Made by a program: the position numbers and the translations under genes. The notes beneath the pieces are model-generated. The model was not told where the DNA came from. It saw only the letters and a program-made list of their open reading frames with translations, and did no database searches. Of a stretch of DNA of 64,000 nt, positions 8,039-17,260 are shown piece after piece (within the stretch, counting starts at the first letter, position 1; each line of letters starts with the position of its first letter). Where the stretch lies: NCBI RefSeq assembly GCF_900129705.1, contig NZ_FQWO01000010.1, forward strand, positions 92,127-156,126, in the 5' to 3' direction. Origin of the DNA: Flavobacterium granuli (GTDB lineage Bacteria; Bacteroidota; Bacteroidia; Flavobacteriales; Flavobacteriaceae).

Positions 8039-10513
8039 TTAATTTCCGTTACGAAGGGCTATTGCAAGGGCAGCAATCCCTTTTTTTATGTCTCCTCCAT
8101 ATTTCTTAGAGTACTCCTGCACTTTCATTTTTTCTGTTTCCTCCGTAGTATAAGCCAGGTACTCCTCCAGGGATACTTCAGTTCGGTAGACTTTAGATAA
8201 CACTCCGCCTAATGAAATAAATACTTCTTTGTACTTCTTGTCTGGGTCATTGGCTTTGTTAACAGAAAGTACCAATGCTTTTTCTTTCTCGGTCAGCCCC
8301 AACAGTTCCTGAATTTGCTCAAACTTATTCTGGTATTTACTCTGGTCCAGTAATATTTTACAATCACTGTTATTAATAATCGCCTGTTTTACCACGGGGG
8401 ATGAGATGATGTCTTCTACTTCCTGCGTAACTACTATTGCTTCCCCAAAAAACTTCCTAACCGTCTTAAATAAATACTTTATGTATTCCGCCATACCTTC
8501 CTTAGCAATAGCTTTCCAAGCTTCCTCAATTAATATCATCTTGCGCACGCCTTTGAGCTTGCGCATCTTACTGATAAAAACCTCCATAATGATGATGGTG
8601 ACCACTGGAAAAAGGATAGGATGATCTTTGATATTATCCAATTCGAATACAATAAAACGTTCTTTTAATAGGTCCAAATTTTCGGTGGCATTGAGCAAAT
8701 AGTCAAACTCTCCTCCCTTATAATAGGGTCGCAATACATACATGAAATTATTGATGTCAAAATCCTTTTCCTTCACCTGCTCTCCTTCCAATACCTTAAC
8801 AAAATCATCTTTCAAAAAATCGTAAAAACTGTCAAAGCAGGGAAATAATTCTTGGTTTGACTCCAGCTTTTCATAGTACAGCTGTAGTGCATTGGATAAA
8901 GCGACATACTCGCTTCGATTAAAGGTTTCATCGTCCTTTTTCCATAAGGCCAAAAGAAGTGTTTTAATACTTTCCTTTTTCTCCGTATCCAAGCTGTCAC
9001 CCGCTCCAATATAAAAAGGGTTAAATCGAATGGGATTCTTTTCATCATAGGTAAAATAATAGCCGCCCACCATATCGCAAAGCCCTTTGTAACTGTGCCC
9101 AACATCTACTAAGACGATATGAGTGCCCTGCTCATAATAACTTCGAACCATATGATTGGTAAAAAAAGATTTTCCGCTTCCTGAAGGCCCCAATATAAAT
9201 TTGTTTCGATTGGTACAGATGCCTCTTTTCACAGGTTCATCACTGATATCCACATGTACAGGCTTACCCGTAAGACGGTCACCCAAACGGATTCCAAACG
9301 GACTTAGCGAAGAACGGTAGCCCGTTTCCATATTCAGAAAGCAAACTGCCTGTTCCGCAAAGGTGTCAAAAGTATCATTCATCGGAAAATCCGCTTCGTT
9401 TCCGGGGATTCCTGCCCAAAATATCTGGGCTGCCCCAACAGTCTCTTGTTTAGCCATAGCGTCCATTTGTGCCAATGCCGAGGAAACCTTGTTTTTAATG
9501 TCTTTTACTTCATCCTTCTCTGCTGTCCATGCCAGTACATTAAAATGAGCCTTGACTGGCAGTCGCTGATCGCTAATCGCCTCATTGAGGAAATCATTGG
9601 TCGCATCACGAGCAATACTGTTTTCACGGCTATAAGCTGAAAGCGATTGCAATCGCAATCTTTTGCTTTCCAGTTTTTGCAGCGTCTTCTGTGCATCTTC
9701 AACAAATAAGTATTGGTTATAGATATGATTACAGGACAAAAGCTGTCCCAAGCTGGAGGCAAAACCAATACTGAATTTCGTTCTATCGGTAGAGTATCGA
9801 TCATAATTAATACGCGAACCACAAAGCGCGGGAAGATCAGCAGCATCTGCTAAAGTATAGGTTTGGCAATGCTTATCTCCTACCTTCAGTCCCTCATCGA
9901 AGGAAATATCATTAAAAACAAAAGAATTCTCCTTTTCTGTCAAAAAGCAGTAGCGCTCAATCAATCCCACTTTTCGGTTATGACTCCTTAGTTCGTCATT
10001 AAGAAGACGCCTTAGTGTAACAAAACCGCTATCTTCAAGTATGCGCTTGAATTGTTCCGAGCTTTCAATAAAATCCTCCAATACTTGCCCTTTCAGCGTT
10101 TCTTGGGGAACAACAGAACTTCGAACTAAAGTGGAAAACAAAGAACTGGACGCTTTCCTACCCATAGGCTTCTTTGTCAGCAAAATGTAACTACAATGAT
10201 CCAAAAATGGACGTTCGTTAAAAAAGTGCTCACTGCTACGACTTAGAAAACTATCGTCCAAATTATTAAAATCCGGCTCGTACTTGCTTTCAATAAACCA
10301 ATCCTGCTTATGAAATATACAAAATTTCGGAAGCACCTTTATAGCTTTCAACCAGGTCTGGTGAAAAGTTTCGTATTCCTGATCTGATAAAGTAAATAGC
10401 TCCGGTAATTCTACTTTAAATACTGCTGTTATATCTCCTTGCTTGGATAAAATACAATCGTGTTGCACATCCATAATCGGCAAAATAGCATCCATCCTCT
10501 TTTCCATCTTCAT
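8039..10513 (-). CDS. traG: TraG conjugation ATPase (VirB4 type)
   Basis: An 824-residue cytoplasmic/peripheral membrane ATPase that energises assembly of the type IV mating channel. The N-terminal ~300 residues form the TraG-specific domain ('MDAILPIMDVQHDCILSKQG', 'NFNNLDDSFLSRSSEHFFNE'-like). The C-terminal half is the VirB4 motor. The Walker A 'GPSGSGKSFFTNHM' lies at about 442-455 and the Walker B 'KMILIEEAWKAI' at about 653-664, followed by 'FKTVRKFFGEAIVVTQEVED'. A second Met (residue 3) could also start the protein. Length is normal and there is no disruption. Overlap with neighbours is nil; it lies 33 bases after traF. Confidence 0.96.
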   Translation of the reverse strand: MKMEKRMDAILPIMDVQHDCILSKQGDITAVFKVELPELFTLSDQEYETFHQTWLKAIKVLPKFCIFHKQDWFIESKYEPDFNNLDDSFLSRSSEHFFNERPFLDHCSYILLTKKPMGRKASSSLFSTLVRSSVVPQETLKGQVLEDFIESSEQFKRILEDSGFVTLRRLLNDELRSHNRKVGLIERYCFLTEKENSFVFNDISFDEGLKVGDKHCQTYTLADAADLPALCGSRINYDRYSTDRTKFSIGFASSLGQLLSCNHIYNQYLFVEDAQKTLQKLESKRLRLQSLSAYSRENSIARDATNDFLNEAISDQRLPVKAHFNVLAWTAEKDEVKDIKNKVSSALAQMDAMAKQETVGAAQIFWAGIPGNEADFPMNDTFDTFAEQAVCFLNMETGYRSSLSPFGIRLGDRLTGKPVHVDISDEPVKRGICTNRNKFILGPSGSGKSFFTNHMVRSYYEQGTHIVLVDVGHSYKGLCDMVGGYYFTYDEKNPIRFNPFYIGAGDSLDTEKKESIKTLLLALWKKDDETFNRSEYVALSNALQLYYEKLESNQELFPCFDSFYDFLKDDFVKVLEGEQVKEKDFDINNFMYVLRPYYKGGEFDYLLNATENLDLLKERFIVFELDNIKDHPILFPVVTIIIMEVFISKMRKLKGVRKMILIEEAWKAIAKEGMAEYIKYLFKTVRKFFGEAIVVTQEVEDIISSPVVKQAIINNSDCKILLDQSKYQNKFEQIQELLGLTEKEKALVLSVNKANDPDKKYKEVFISLGGVLSKVYRTEVSLEEYLAYTTEETEKMKVQEYSKKYGGDIKKGIAALAIALRNGN

Positions 10514-10546
10514 CTGTATTTAGCTACTGTTCAACCTCAATCCTTA

Positions 10547-10864
10547 CTAGGGTATCATCATGAAAACTTTCCTACTATAAATCTTTATGGCCTTAGGGAG
10601 CTGTCTTTTAGATAAGGCTTTCATCATACCGTGCTCGCCATACTTATGGCTCATCTGATATATTTTCATTACCAAAATGGCTCCTGAGATTCCTATAACT
10701 CCAACGCAGATCAATGATGGAATCCCAATAATATACAAAGCAGCAAAAACAATCATAAGCATAACAACCCCTCCACCTAAATACCATATATACTGTGCCT
10801 TGAGTCCCTTGAATTCAATGCTTTGATTAATCCCTTTATTTATTTTATAAACACTATTGCTCAT
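10547..10864 (-). CDS. traF: Conjugative transposon protein TraF
   Basis: A 105-residue VirB3-like inner-membrane protein (DUF4133 family). The start at 10864 gives 'MSNSVYKINKGINQSIEFKG'-type residues, the characteristic N-terminus. Two consecutive membrane helices follow at about 25-70 ('YIWYLGGGVVMLMIVFAALY', 'SLICVGVIGISGAILVMKIY'), then a basic C-terminus ending 'RKVFMMIP'. The frame stays open to 10939, but those extra residues are Cys-rich, overlap traE and are unlike the family. The gap to traE is then 8 bases. Confidence 0.9.
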   Translation of the reverse strand: MSNSVYKINKGINQSIEFKGLKAQYIWYLGGGVVMLMIVFAALYIIGIPSLICVGVIGISGAILVMKIYQMSHKYGEHGMMKALSKRQLPKAIKIYSRKVFMMIP

Positions 10865-10872
10865 GACTTTAA

Positions 10873-11211
10873 CTAAACACCGAAGAACGATTTGATCACT
10901 GTAGCCACAACAACAAGAAAAACACAACTGCCAAACCAAGCTGCCGCAACCTTCCCCGTATCGGGGTCACCTGCATTCCACTTTTGATATACCTTCACGG
11001 CACCAATCAAACCCAATATGGCACCAACGGCATACATAAGTTCGGTACCTGCATCAAAGTAGCTGCGAACTTGCTGATTGGCCTCATTGATTCCCGCTAT
11101 TCCATCCTGAGCATAGCTTTGATAATGAAACAACATTAGCGTCAAAACAACCACAAACGAGCATGTTTTTTTTGAAATTAGCGTGCCAAAATTCCCATTC
11201 GACTTTTTCAT
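10873..11211 (-). CDS. traE: Conjugative transposon protein TraE
   Basis: A 112-residue VirB2-like pilin/pore subunit (DUF4134 family). The start at 11211 places a basic signal segment ('KKTCSFVVVLTLMLFHYQSY', cleavage after 'YAQ') before the mature part. That part holds 'AGINEANQQVRSYFDAGTEL', a membrane helix 'LMYAVGAILGLIGAVKVYQK', the motif 'WNAGDPDTGK' and a second helix 'AAWFGSCVFLVVVATVIKSF'. 'YQKWxxGDPDT' is diagnostic. The upstream in-frame extension to 11292 has no family resemblance and is probably untranslated. It is the first gene of the recognisable traE-N run. Confidence 0.92.
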   Translation of the reverse strand: MKKSNGNFGTLISKKTCSFVVVLTLMLFHYQSYAQDGIAGINEANQQVRSYFDAGTELMYAVGAILGLIGAVKVYQKWNAGDPDTGKVAAAWFGSCVFLVVVATVIKSFFGV

Positions 11212-11345
11212 AATACAATATTTTAAAGTGTGAAAACATTTTAGAAAAACGGAGGATTCACCGCTGTCGTAATACCCTCTTTCTCTTGTCACATTAAGCC
11301 CTACCGCACTGGGACAGACAGGAGCAATTCCTCCGTATTATTATT

Positions 11346-11834
11346 TTAGTTTCTTTTATTCCACAAGGCTGCAACCTCCTGCTGGATCAAAACTGGCAAT
11401 CCGTACTTTTCGCATTCCGAAACAATCAATTCAGTAACTGCACTATGATAAGGAGAATTGCTTAGTAAGGGATATTCAATTAAGATTAATCGGAGCTCCT
11501 CCTCGAGCTCCTGTTTGCTAGGTTCTTTTTGAGCGGCCACATTGAGAACACTTTTTAATTGTTTGATCAACGCCTCTACTTCGTGGAAGATCGTATTTGA
11601 TTCCTCAGGATACATTTCCGACGAACTCCCTTCAAGAGAATCCTGAATTCTCAAATCAGCTTCTGGCTCCACCTTCAATTCTTCGTTTTTCTCCCAGCCT
11701 TGAAGTTTCTTTTTGCCTCCTACGACATCTTTTATTTCATCAAGATAGTATCGTAGCCCCACAAATACATACCAACATACCATCAAGAAAACAACCACAA
11801 TAATGTAATCGTTCCATAAAATATTTCTAAACAT
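11346..11834 (-). CDS. Single-pass membrane protein at the head of the tra operon
   Basis: A 162-residue protein with one N-terminal membrane helix ('YIIVVVFLMVCWYVFVGLRY', about 10-29) and a ~130-residue cytoplasmic part rich in glutamate ('QELEEELRLILIEYPLL'), predicted mainly helical. I do not recognise a named family; genes of this kind sit just upstream of traE in several Bacteroidota elements, in the traD region. It is 134 bases ahead of the traE start on the same strand and is probably the first gene of the transfer operon here, because the next upstream gene is separated by a ~180-base gap containing a palindrome. Confidence 0.65.
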   Translation of the reverse strand: MFRNILWNDYIIVVVFLMVCWYVFVGLRYYLDEIKDVVGGKKKLQGWEKNEELKVEPEADLRIQDSLEGSSSEMYPEESNTIFHEVEALIKQLKSVLNVAAQKEPSKQELEEELRLILIEYPLLSNSPYHSAVTELIVSECEKYGLPVLIQQEVAALWNKRN

Positions 11835-11945
11835 AACTGCTTCCGTTTTCGTTAGACATTCTTCCTATTGCTTTCTATAATCGTTAATCATATCCAAGGA
11901 TTCATTTTATTTTTCAAAGGAACAACATGATATAAATTACTACAA

Positions 11946-11964
11946 GTACAACTTTATGTTGTAC
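11946..11964. promoter_or_regulatory. Palindrome upstream of the tra operon, possible operator
   Basis: GTACAAC and GTTGTAC form a perfect 7-bp inverted repeat around a 5-base spacer, about 110 bases upstream of the first gene of the transfer operon. A further GTAC follows a few bases on ('TTTTGTACCCC'). Such a site in the only sizeable gap between the tra genes and the regulatory genes could be an operator. No protein partner can be named from the sequence. Confidence 0.35.
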
Positions 11965-12016
11965 CCTTTTGTACCCCTGATTATAAGGCAATAAAAACAA
12001 GTAGCGGTATCCGAAA

Positions 12017-13219
12017 TTAATAACCATTTATCTTAGTAATCATCTTCTCTAGCGTCCGAATGGCAACAACCTTATCTCTGTCCTCCGCATTATAAGACTT
12101 GCTTCGAACGGATTGATAGGAGAGCTCTTTTTTGAAAGGGGTAGACAAATAAGGAACAATACTTTTAAATACCTGACTCATCGAACGAGCTTTAACAATG
12201 CGGGACTCATCAGCAGCCCTCAAAATAAGTGCGATCTGATCGCAAGACAGATCACATTCCATTTTATAATCGGACTTAATTAACCCTATGGATTGATTAG
12301 AAACTTGCTCTGCAGCTGTTTCTTCATTGGCAGTTATTTGCTTTTCCAAATAGCGAATTTCATGTTGAAACCAGCTTTCTAAAACTGCTTTCAAATGGGG
12401 CTCTTGAGCATCAAACATCCTTTTGGGCTTGCAATAAAGTTGTCCAAATTCTTTAAAATAACATAAAATAGTTCGCATCCTTACCCCTGCTGTTCCGCAA
12501 TGATTAAGCCGACTAAGAATCTTATTCTTCAAATAAGTGCTGTATTCTTGGCAATTAAAATTAAGACCAATCAATACTTCGTCTGTTGCAGAATACATAG
12601 TGCTTTTTGCCATTGATTCGGAAGCATGCGCTAAGGCATTCAATAATTCCTTTCGATAAACAATCTCTCTGTAAGTACTTTTATTAGTATGCTCTGACAA
12701 CACTTTTTGATAAAGCTTTGATATAACAAGTTGCAAAGCTTCTTCAACATCTATAGACTGGCAAGCATTATTCTTAAATTCGTCTAGCTTTGATAATAAC
12801 TCTCTTTTAGAGACCATCTGATAAGTAATTGGAACCCGAACATCCAAACTGAGGTACTTGTAAAAACGATTTTCTACAAACGTCAGTAAATCCTCCAAAA
12901 CAGTAACTATAGTAGTACTAATATGGCGCAGATGAGGCTCTTTAAAACACTTATGTTGTTGATTCTCTATCATGCAATCCAGCAGATAAATAAAGCTGGA
13001 ATGGTATTTTCGAACCAAATGGCGAAACTGCCTCTTTTTTCGGATAGAAAAAATTTCTTCTTTGATTTGAATTTGAATTCTTCGGGATTCCTTTACAATA
13101 TGAGCTACGAGTTCCTTGCTTTCTTCAATCGATATGGATTGTAGCTCATCGTTCTTAGGGTTAAGTTCCTGCACTATTAAACAATCGAACCATTCTAAGG
13201 GATATTTTGTATGCATCAT
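12017..13219 (-). CDS. Conserved hypothetical protein next to the AraC-type regulator
   Basis: A 400-residue soluble, helix-rich protein with no signal peptide. I do not recognise a named domain. Basic stretches ('SIRKKRQFRHLVRKYHSSFI', about 61-80) and the conserved-looking C-terminal block 'KARSMSQVFKSIVPYLSTPF' followed by 'AEDRDKVVAIRTLEKM' resemble proteins I have seen near transfer regulators of Bacteroidota elements, which hints at a regulatory role. The RteC family was considered, but the expected pattern was not convincing. It lies 52 bases downstream of the AraC-type gene on the same strand and upstream of the tra operon, so control of transfer is a reasonable guess. Confidence 0.6.
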   Translation of the reverse strand: MMHTKYPLEWFDCLIVQELNPKNDELQSISIEESKELVAHIVKESRRIQIQIKEEIFSIRKKRQFRHLVRKYHSSFIYLLDCMIENQQHKCFKEPHLRHISTTIVTVLEDLLTFVENRFYKYLSLDVRVPITYQMVSKRELLSKLDEFKNNACQSIDVEEALQLVISKLYQKVLSEHTNKSTYREIVYRKELLNALAHASESMAKSTMYSATDEVLIGLNFNCQEYSTYLKNKILSRLNHCGTAGVRMRTILCYFKEFGQLYCKPKRMFDAQEPHLKAVLESWFQHEIRYLEKQITANEETAAEQVSNQSIGLIKSDYKMECDLSCDQIALILRAADESRIVKARSMSQVFKSIVPYLSTPFKKELSYQSVRSKSYNAEDRDKVVAIRTLEKMITKINGY

Positions 13220-13271
13220 AGAATTGTTGTATTGGTTGTGAAAAACAATAAATAGGAGAAGAATAAATGGA

Positions 13272-14141
13272 CTAGCTCAAACGCTTACGGTAGACCCTAG
13301 GTGAGATCCCAGCATGCTTTTTGAAAAAAGTGCAAAAAGTGGAACAACAGCTAAATCCCAATTCTTCCGCTAACAACGTGATGGTAATTTGGGCATCTTC
13401 AAGAGCCGTTTTTGCTTCCATAACAAGAGCTTCGTTAAGGATTTTTTTTACCGATTTTCCGATAGTTTGCTTAACCACCTTATTTAAATGTCCGGCCGAT
13501 ACATATAAAACACCTGCGTAAAATTGTACCCTATGCTGCTCTTTAAAATGAATGGCTACAATGTTTAAAAATTGAATGGTTAAATCTTCATTTCTTGTAA
13601 AGTTCAAATGGTAATCACTAGCAAAATGCCCATAAACACAGCGAAGCTCATATAAAAACAGATTAAAACTAATGCGTTGCAAATCTGTTGCTAGCTGTCG
13701 AACTTCGCTATCTTTATTTACTTGATATAATAACTTGTAAATTAGTGATAACACTAAAAAACATTTTAAATCCAAACTAAGCTTTCCAATGCTTTGACCA
13801 CTGATAAAGTAAAAAGCATCTAAAAGACTCTGCCTATTACAATTTTCAATCGCAAACTCATTGCTGAACGAAAGGGAGAAAAGTTGCAGCTGAGGGTCTA
13901 TAGATACAATAGCTAAAGCTGCCTCCTTAGAAAACACTACCAAGTCATGAGCAAACAGTTCTATAAAAACATCCTGACAACGAATTCTTAAACTGCCTGA
14001 TTTTATAAGCAGCACTGTCGTATTGCGAATCATAAAAGCTTCATGACCGTCTTTCTTTAGTATACAATTCTTTACTATTTGAACACTCAAACCGCGTACA
14101 GCTAGTTCATTTAAATCAATATGTAGTAAAGTCCTTAACAT
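13272..14141 (-). CDS. AraC-family transcriptional regulator
   Basis: A 289-residue regulator. The C-terminal ~95 residues form the AraC/XylS double helix-turn-helix. The first HTH includes 'MEAKTALEDAQITITLLAEE' and the second 'LGFSCCSTFCTFFKKHAGIS', closing with 'PRVYRKRLS', the usual end of the family. The N-terminal ~190 residues look like a cupin-like sensor ('KSGSLRIRCQDVFIELFAHD'). It is 52 bases upstream of the 400-residue gene and in the same direction as the transfer operon, so it may control transfer or neighbouring cargo. The ligand is unknown. Confidence 0.9.
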   Translation of the reverse strand: MLRTLLHIDLNELAVRGLSVQIVKNCILKKDGHEAFMIRNTTVLLIKSGSLRIRCQDVFIELFAHDLVVFSKEAALAIVSIDPQLQLFSLSFSNEFAIENCNRQSLLDAFYFISGQSIGKLSLDLKCFLVLSLIYKLLYQVNKDSEVRQLATDLQRISFNLFLYELRCVYGHFASDYHLNFTRNEDLTIQFLNIVAIHFKEQHRVQFYAGVLYVSAGHLNKVVKQTIGKSVKKILNEALVMEAKTALEDAQITITLLAEELGFSCCSTFCTFFKKHAGISPRVYRKRLS

Positions 14142-14188
14142 AATTCAATCGTTTCTAATAAAAAAGAAGACCATAGACTAAATCGTTT

Positions 14189-14419
14189 CTAATCATTCTT
14201 ATATGATTTTTCTAATGCAATCAACGATAAAAAATACAAATTGGAGAGGGTCACAATAAACAATACATAGCCCATCGTCCTTGGGCTCGTGTTTTTCCTG
14301 CGCCCGCTAATCCAATAGCCAACTATTTCATCATAACTTAATAGATCTATAATGAAATAGAGGCTAATAAGATTAAAAATGACCAACACTAAAAAAAAGA
14401 AGAAGCGTAGTTTCATCAC
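14189..14419 (-). CDS. Small two-pass membrane protein
   Basis: A 76-residue protein with two hydrophobic helices (about 4-27, 'FFFFLVLVIFNLISLYFIID', and about 49-67, 'MGYVLFIVTLSNLYFLSLIA') joined by a short basic loop ('SGRRKNTSPR'). No family is recognised. It lies between a lipoprotein gene and the AraC-type gene, all on the minus strand with short gaps (35 and 47 bases), so co-transcription with the lipoprotein is likely. Confidence 0.55.
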   Translation of the reverse strand: MMKLRFFFFLVLVIFNLISLYFIIDLLSYDEIVGYWISGRRKNTSPRTMGYVLFIVTLSNLYFLSLIALEKSYKND

Positions 14420-14454
14420 TAAAAAGATAAGTTATAGGCACAAAGAGGTATCAA

Positions 14455-15150
14455 TTATAAGTAGTAAGGCAAATGGGCAATTACAGAAATAAGCGATGCT
14501 CGAAAAGGATATACTCCTGATTTGACTTTTTTATTTCCAACAGAAATTTCCCAATCTCTATCCTTATGCTCTCCTTCTGCATCAAGCGCATATCGGGTAA
14601 CTGAGGTAATTCCTAAAATAGTTTCTACTTCCTGCCTTGTTAAAGTACTAGAATCAATTACTCCAGCTTCATAAGCAACAATGAAATCATACAATAGCTT
14701 GTACTCGGCTTCTTTCTCCTGAATCAGCCATAAAAATAAGCCTAGCAAACTGGTTTTAGCTTCGTCTCCCAATGTCCCCATAGCAAACGCTGATGCAACG
14801 CTAGCCTCAGGATTGCTGACAATCACACTAATATCCTCTGCCGTAATAACGATGCTGCTTTTACCCGCAAAATTGGGTGCTTTCCACTTTGCTCCAGAAT
14901 AATTGACCAGCGCCCTTAGCTCATCTATGCCCTTAGGATACCCTTTGCTTTGATAGTACTCCGAAAGCCAGATACCATATCTTTTTCCAATAGCATCAAA
15001 AGGATTGGCTGCATTAGCTGGTCCCGATTGTTTTGATATGGTAGCTTCCGCAGCTATATTCTTATCAACTTCAACTGCTACCCCATCTCCGTCCGAAGAG
15101 CAGCCAACTACTAAAAAAATAACAAGCATACTTAAAAATAAATTTTTCAT
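14455..15150 (-). CDS. Lipoprotein of unknown function
   Basis: A 231-residue lipoprotein. The start at 15150 yields 'MKNLFLSMLVIFLVVGCSSD', a clean type II signal with lipobox Val-Val-Gly-Cys; the in-frame extension to 15195 would bury the signal. After an acidic linker comes a globular domain ('YGIWLSEYYQSKGYPKGIDE' onward) with several helices and no motif I can name. Lipidation and a location in the envelope are well supported; the function is not. It is divergent from the TPR/AraC gene, with a 340-base gap that must hold both promoters. Confidence 0.75.
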   Translation of the reverse strand: MKNLFLSMLVIFLVVGCSSDGDGVAVEVDKNIAAEATISKQSGPANAANPFDAIGKRYGIWLSEYYQSKGYPKGIDELRALVNYSGAKWKAPNFAGKSSIVITAEDISVIVSNPEASVASAFAMGTLGDEAKTSLLGLFLWLIQEKEAEYKLLYDFIVAYEAGVIDSSTLTRQEVETILGITSVTRYALDAEGEHKDRDWEISVGNKKVKSGVYPFRASLISVIAHLPYYL

Positions 15151-15490
15151 AATAACTGGTTTTAAATGTGACTGAGAAAAAATTTCTCCGTTCATTTACC
15201 CGGGTAAGCAGAACTTTAATTTAGCACGATGCCAAACTTTTTGCTTTTGAATTCGAAACAAATCTATAGGATCTAAAACACCTTTGCAACAACATGGTGG
15301 TGGGTTTTCTGAATTTCAACTATGGATTTTCACGAAATCCAACACTATTCTCCTGTTAATAAATTGTTATTTATCAACAGATTATCTTATTTTTGAAGTT
15401 GGTTTGGCTGAAAGTATTCAGTACGTAGCTCTTGCAACAACAGGATTGTTTCCAGACAAAGAACAATCCCCGAATTTAATTGATGCGCCT

Positions 15491-17167
15491 ATGAAACAGC
15501 TTTTTAGATTAGTGCTACTCGTTCCCTTTTGGCTACAGTCGCAAAACGCCTCGTTCCAAATTCCGGATTCGATCCAGCACAAAGATTTTCGTTATTTGGA
15601 AGACCGGATTTATCAGTTTAGAAATGACAGTACCAAAGCTGCCCTATACTTGTTTAGTTATGTCAAAAAAGCAAAAGTGGAGAAAAACTGGCGGGAACTT
15701 CAAAATGGATACCAAAACCTATTGCATCAGTCTCCCCCAGTCCTGCGTTTAATTTATGCCGACAGCATGCTGTATGCGGCAAAAAAGACAAAAGAGGATG
15801 CCGCTATAGGGGCTGCTTTCTTAACTAAAGGAATCGTTTTTTTCGCTCAAAAAAAGCACAAAGAGGCCTTAGACAACTATCTGACTGCCAACGAATACAT
15901 TGCCAAAACAGACGATCACTACCTCATATATAAAGTAAAATACAACATGGCACAGCTCAAAAACTACCTGAGTTTTTACGATGAAGCCATCGCTCTATTG
16001 CGAGAATGCATCAACTACTATAAAAAAAACCATGACAGAGCCTACCTCAATTCCTTGCATTCGTTGGGACTTTCCTATAATAAGCTGGGGAATTATGGGC
16101 TGTGTTCCCAAACTAATGCCGAAGGAATCAGAGAAAGCGAAAAGCGAGCTGTCCCGGAAATGAGTACTTATTTTAGGCATTCGGAGGGAGTCAATCAGTA
16201 TTTCCTCAAAAATTACCAACAGGCGATTGATTATCTGAAAAATACAGTCGCTGTCTTAGAAAATAACGACGATTTTGCCAATGAGGCAGTCGCTAACTTT
16301 TACATTGGCAAAAGTTATTGGAACCTTAAAAACCAGCAAACTGCCATCCCCTATTTTTCTAAAGTGGACCAGATTCTTAACAGCAGGCAGTTTACGCGGA
16401 GGGATTTACTGGAAAGCTATGTATTATTGATTCATTATTATAAAGCAAAACATGATCCCAAACTACATCTGTATTATATAGACCAGTTCTTCAAAGCAGA
16501 GCATTTACTGCATGAAACCAACCGTTACCTCGCTTCCAAAGTGCACAAAGAGTATGACAGTAAAAGCTATTTGATTGAAAAAGAAAAATTAGAACGTAAG
16601 GTGGATACAGAGAAATACCATAGAATCCTTTCTATAGCTATTATCAGCTTTCTATTCTTACTATTAGTTTTTATAAGCTATCGCCACTACAAAAAAAATA
16701 GCGTGTATAAAAAGAAGTTTGAAGCGCTTATGGGTAAAAGCAGTGAAGCTAAAAAAGAAACCAACAAAATACCGCCTATTGGTATTGCCGACATCAATCC
16801 AACAGTAGCAGCTGAACTAATCAAACAACTGGAAAAATGGGAAGAGGATAAGAAATTCCTAGAGCAAGACATTTCCCTAGTGAAACTAGCCGCTGCTTTT
16901 AATTCCAATACCAAATACCTTTCTCTGATTGTGTACCACTACCGTCAGAAAAAATTTGTAACTTATGTCAACGATCTGAAAATAGATTATCTGATTCAGG
17001 CGCTTCAGGAAAATAAGCAGTTACGACAGTATAAGCAGAAAGCCTTGGCCGATGAAATAGGCTTTAGCTCTATCCAGCGTTTTGCCCATGCTTTTCAGGC
17101 AAGAGCTGAAATGCCTGCTTCCTATTTTATAGCTCAGCTCCTAAAAGAAGAGACGGCAACCGACTAG
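15491..17167 (+). CDS. TPR-repeat membrane regulator with C-terminal AraC-type HTH
   Basis: A 558-residue protein from the start at 15491, where a signal peptide begins ('MKQLFRLVLLVPFWLQSQ'); the frame is open to 15284 but that part is low in quality. Residues about 60-370 hold tetratricopeptide-like helix pairs ('SLHSLGLSYNKLGNYGLC', 'AVANFYIGKSYWNLKNQQTA'). A membrane helix follows at about 375-400 ('RILSIAIISFLFLLLVFISY'), then a linker and an AraC-type HTH ('TYVNDLKIDYLIQALQENKQ', 'LADEIGFSSIQRFAHAFQAR'). This periplasmic-TPR/cytoplasmic-HTH design is common in Bacteroidota and suggests direct signalling across the inner membrane. Targets may be the divergent lipoprotein gene or the Hc1-like gene downstream. 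Confidence 0.88.
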   Translation: MKQLFRLVLLVPFWLQSQNASFQIPDSIQHKDFRYLEDRIYQFRNDSTKAALYLFSYVKKAKVEKNWRELQNGYQNLLHQSPPVLRLIYADSMLYAAKKTKEDAAIGAAFLTKGIVFFAQKKHKEALDNYLTANEYIAKTDDHYLIYKVKYNMAQLKNYLSFYDEAIALLRECINYYKKNHDRAYLNSLHSLGLSYNKLGNYGLCSQTNAEGIRESEKRAVPEMSTYFRHSEGVNQYFLKNYQQAIDYLKNTVAVLENNDDFANEAVANFYIGKSYWNLKNQQTAIPYFSKVDQILNSRQFTRRDLLESYVLLIHYYKAKHDPKLHLYYIDQFFKAEHLLHETNRYLASKVHKEYDSKSYLIEKEKLERKVDTEKYHRILSIAIISFLFLLLVFISYRHYKKNSVYKKKFEALMGKSSEAKKETNKIPPIGIADINPTVAAELIKQLEKWEEDKKFLEQDISLVKLAAAFNSNTKYLSLIVYHYRQKKFVTYVNDLKIDYLIQALQENKQLRQYKQKALADEIGFSSIQRFAHAFQARAEMPASYFIAQLLKEETATD

Positions 17168-17227
17168 CATGTAAGAATTACTTTGTAATTTTATTCTTTA
17201 GCTTAATTAAACTATAACGAAAATTAT

Positions 17228-17235
17228 TAGTTTTG
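17228..17235 (+). promoter_or_regulatory. Possible -7 box of the Hc1-like gene
   Basis: TAGTTTTG fits the Bacteroidota -7 consensus TANNTTTG and lies 25 bases before the ATG at 17261, giving a short leader. No TTG is found at the expected -33 distance, so only half of the promoter is supported. Confidence 0.4.
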
Positions 17236-17260
17236 CGCTCTAACTTAATATCGTATTATC

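Noticed and set aside
12017..13219. RteC-type excision regulator
   Set aside because: Position fits, but the conserved pattern I expect of RteC is not visible.
15284..15490. N-terminal extension of the TPR/AraC regulator
   Set aside because: The 69 extra residues lack family resemblance and the downstream Met gives a proper signal peptide.
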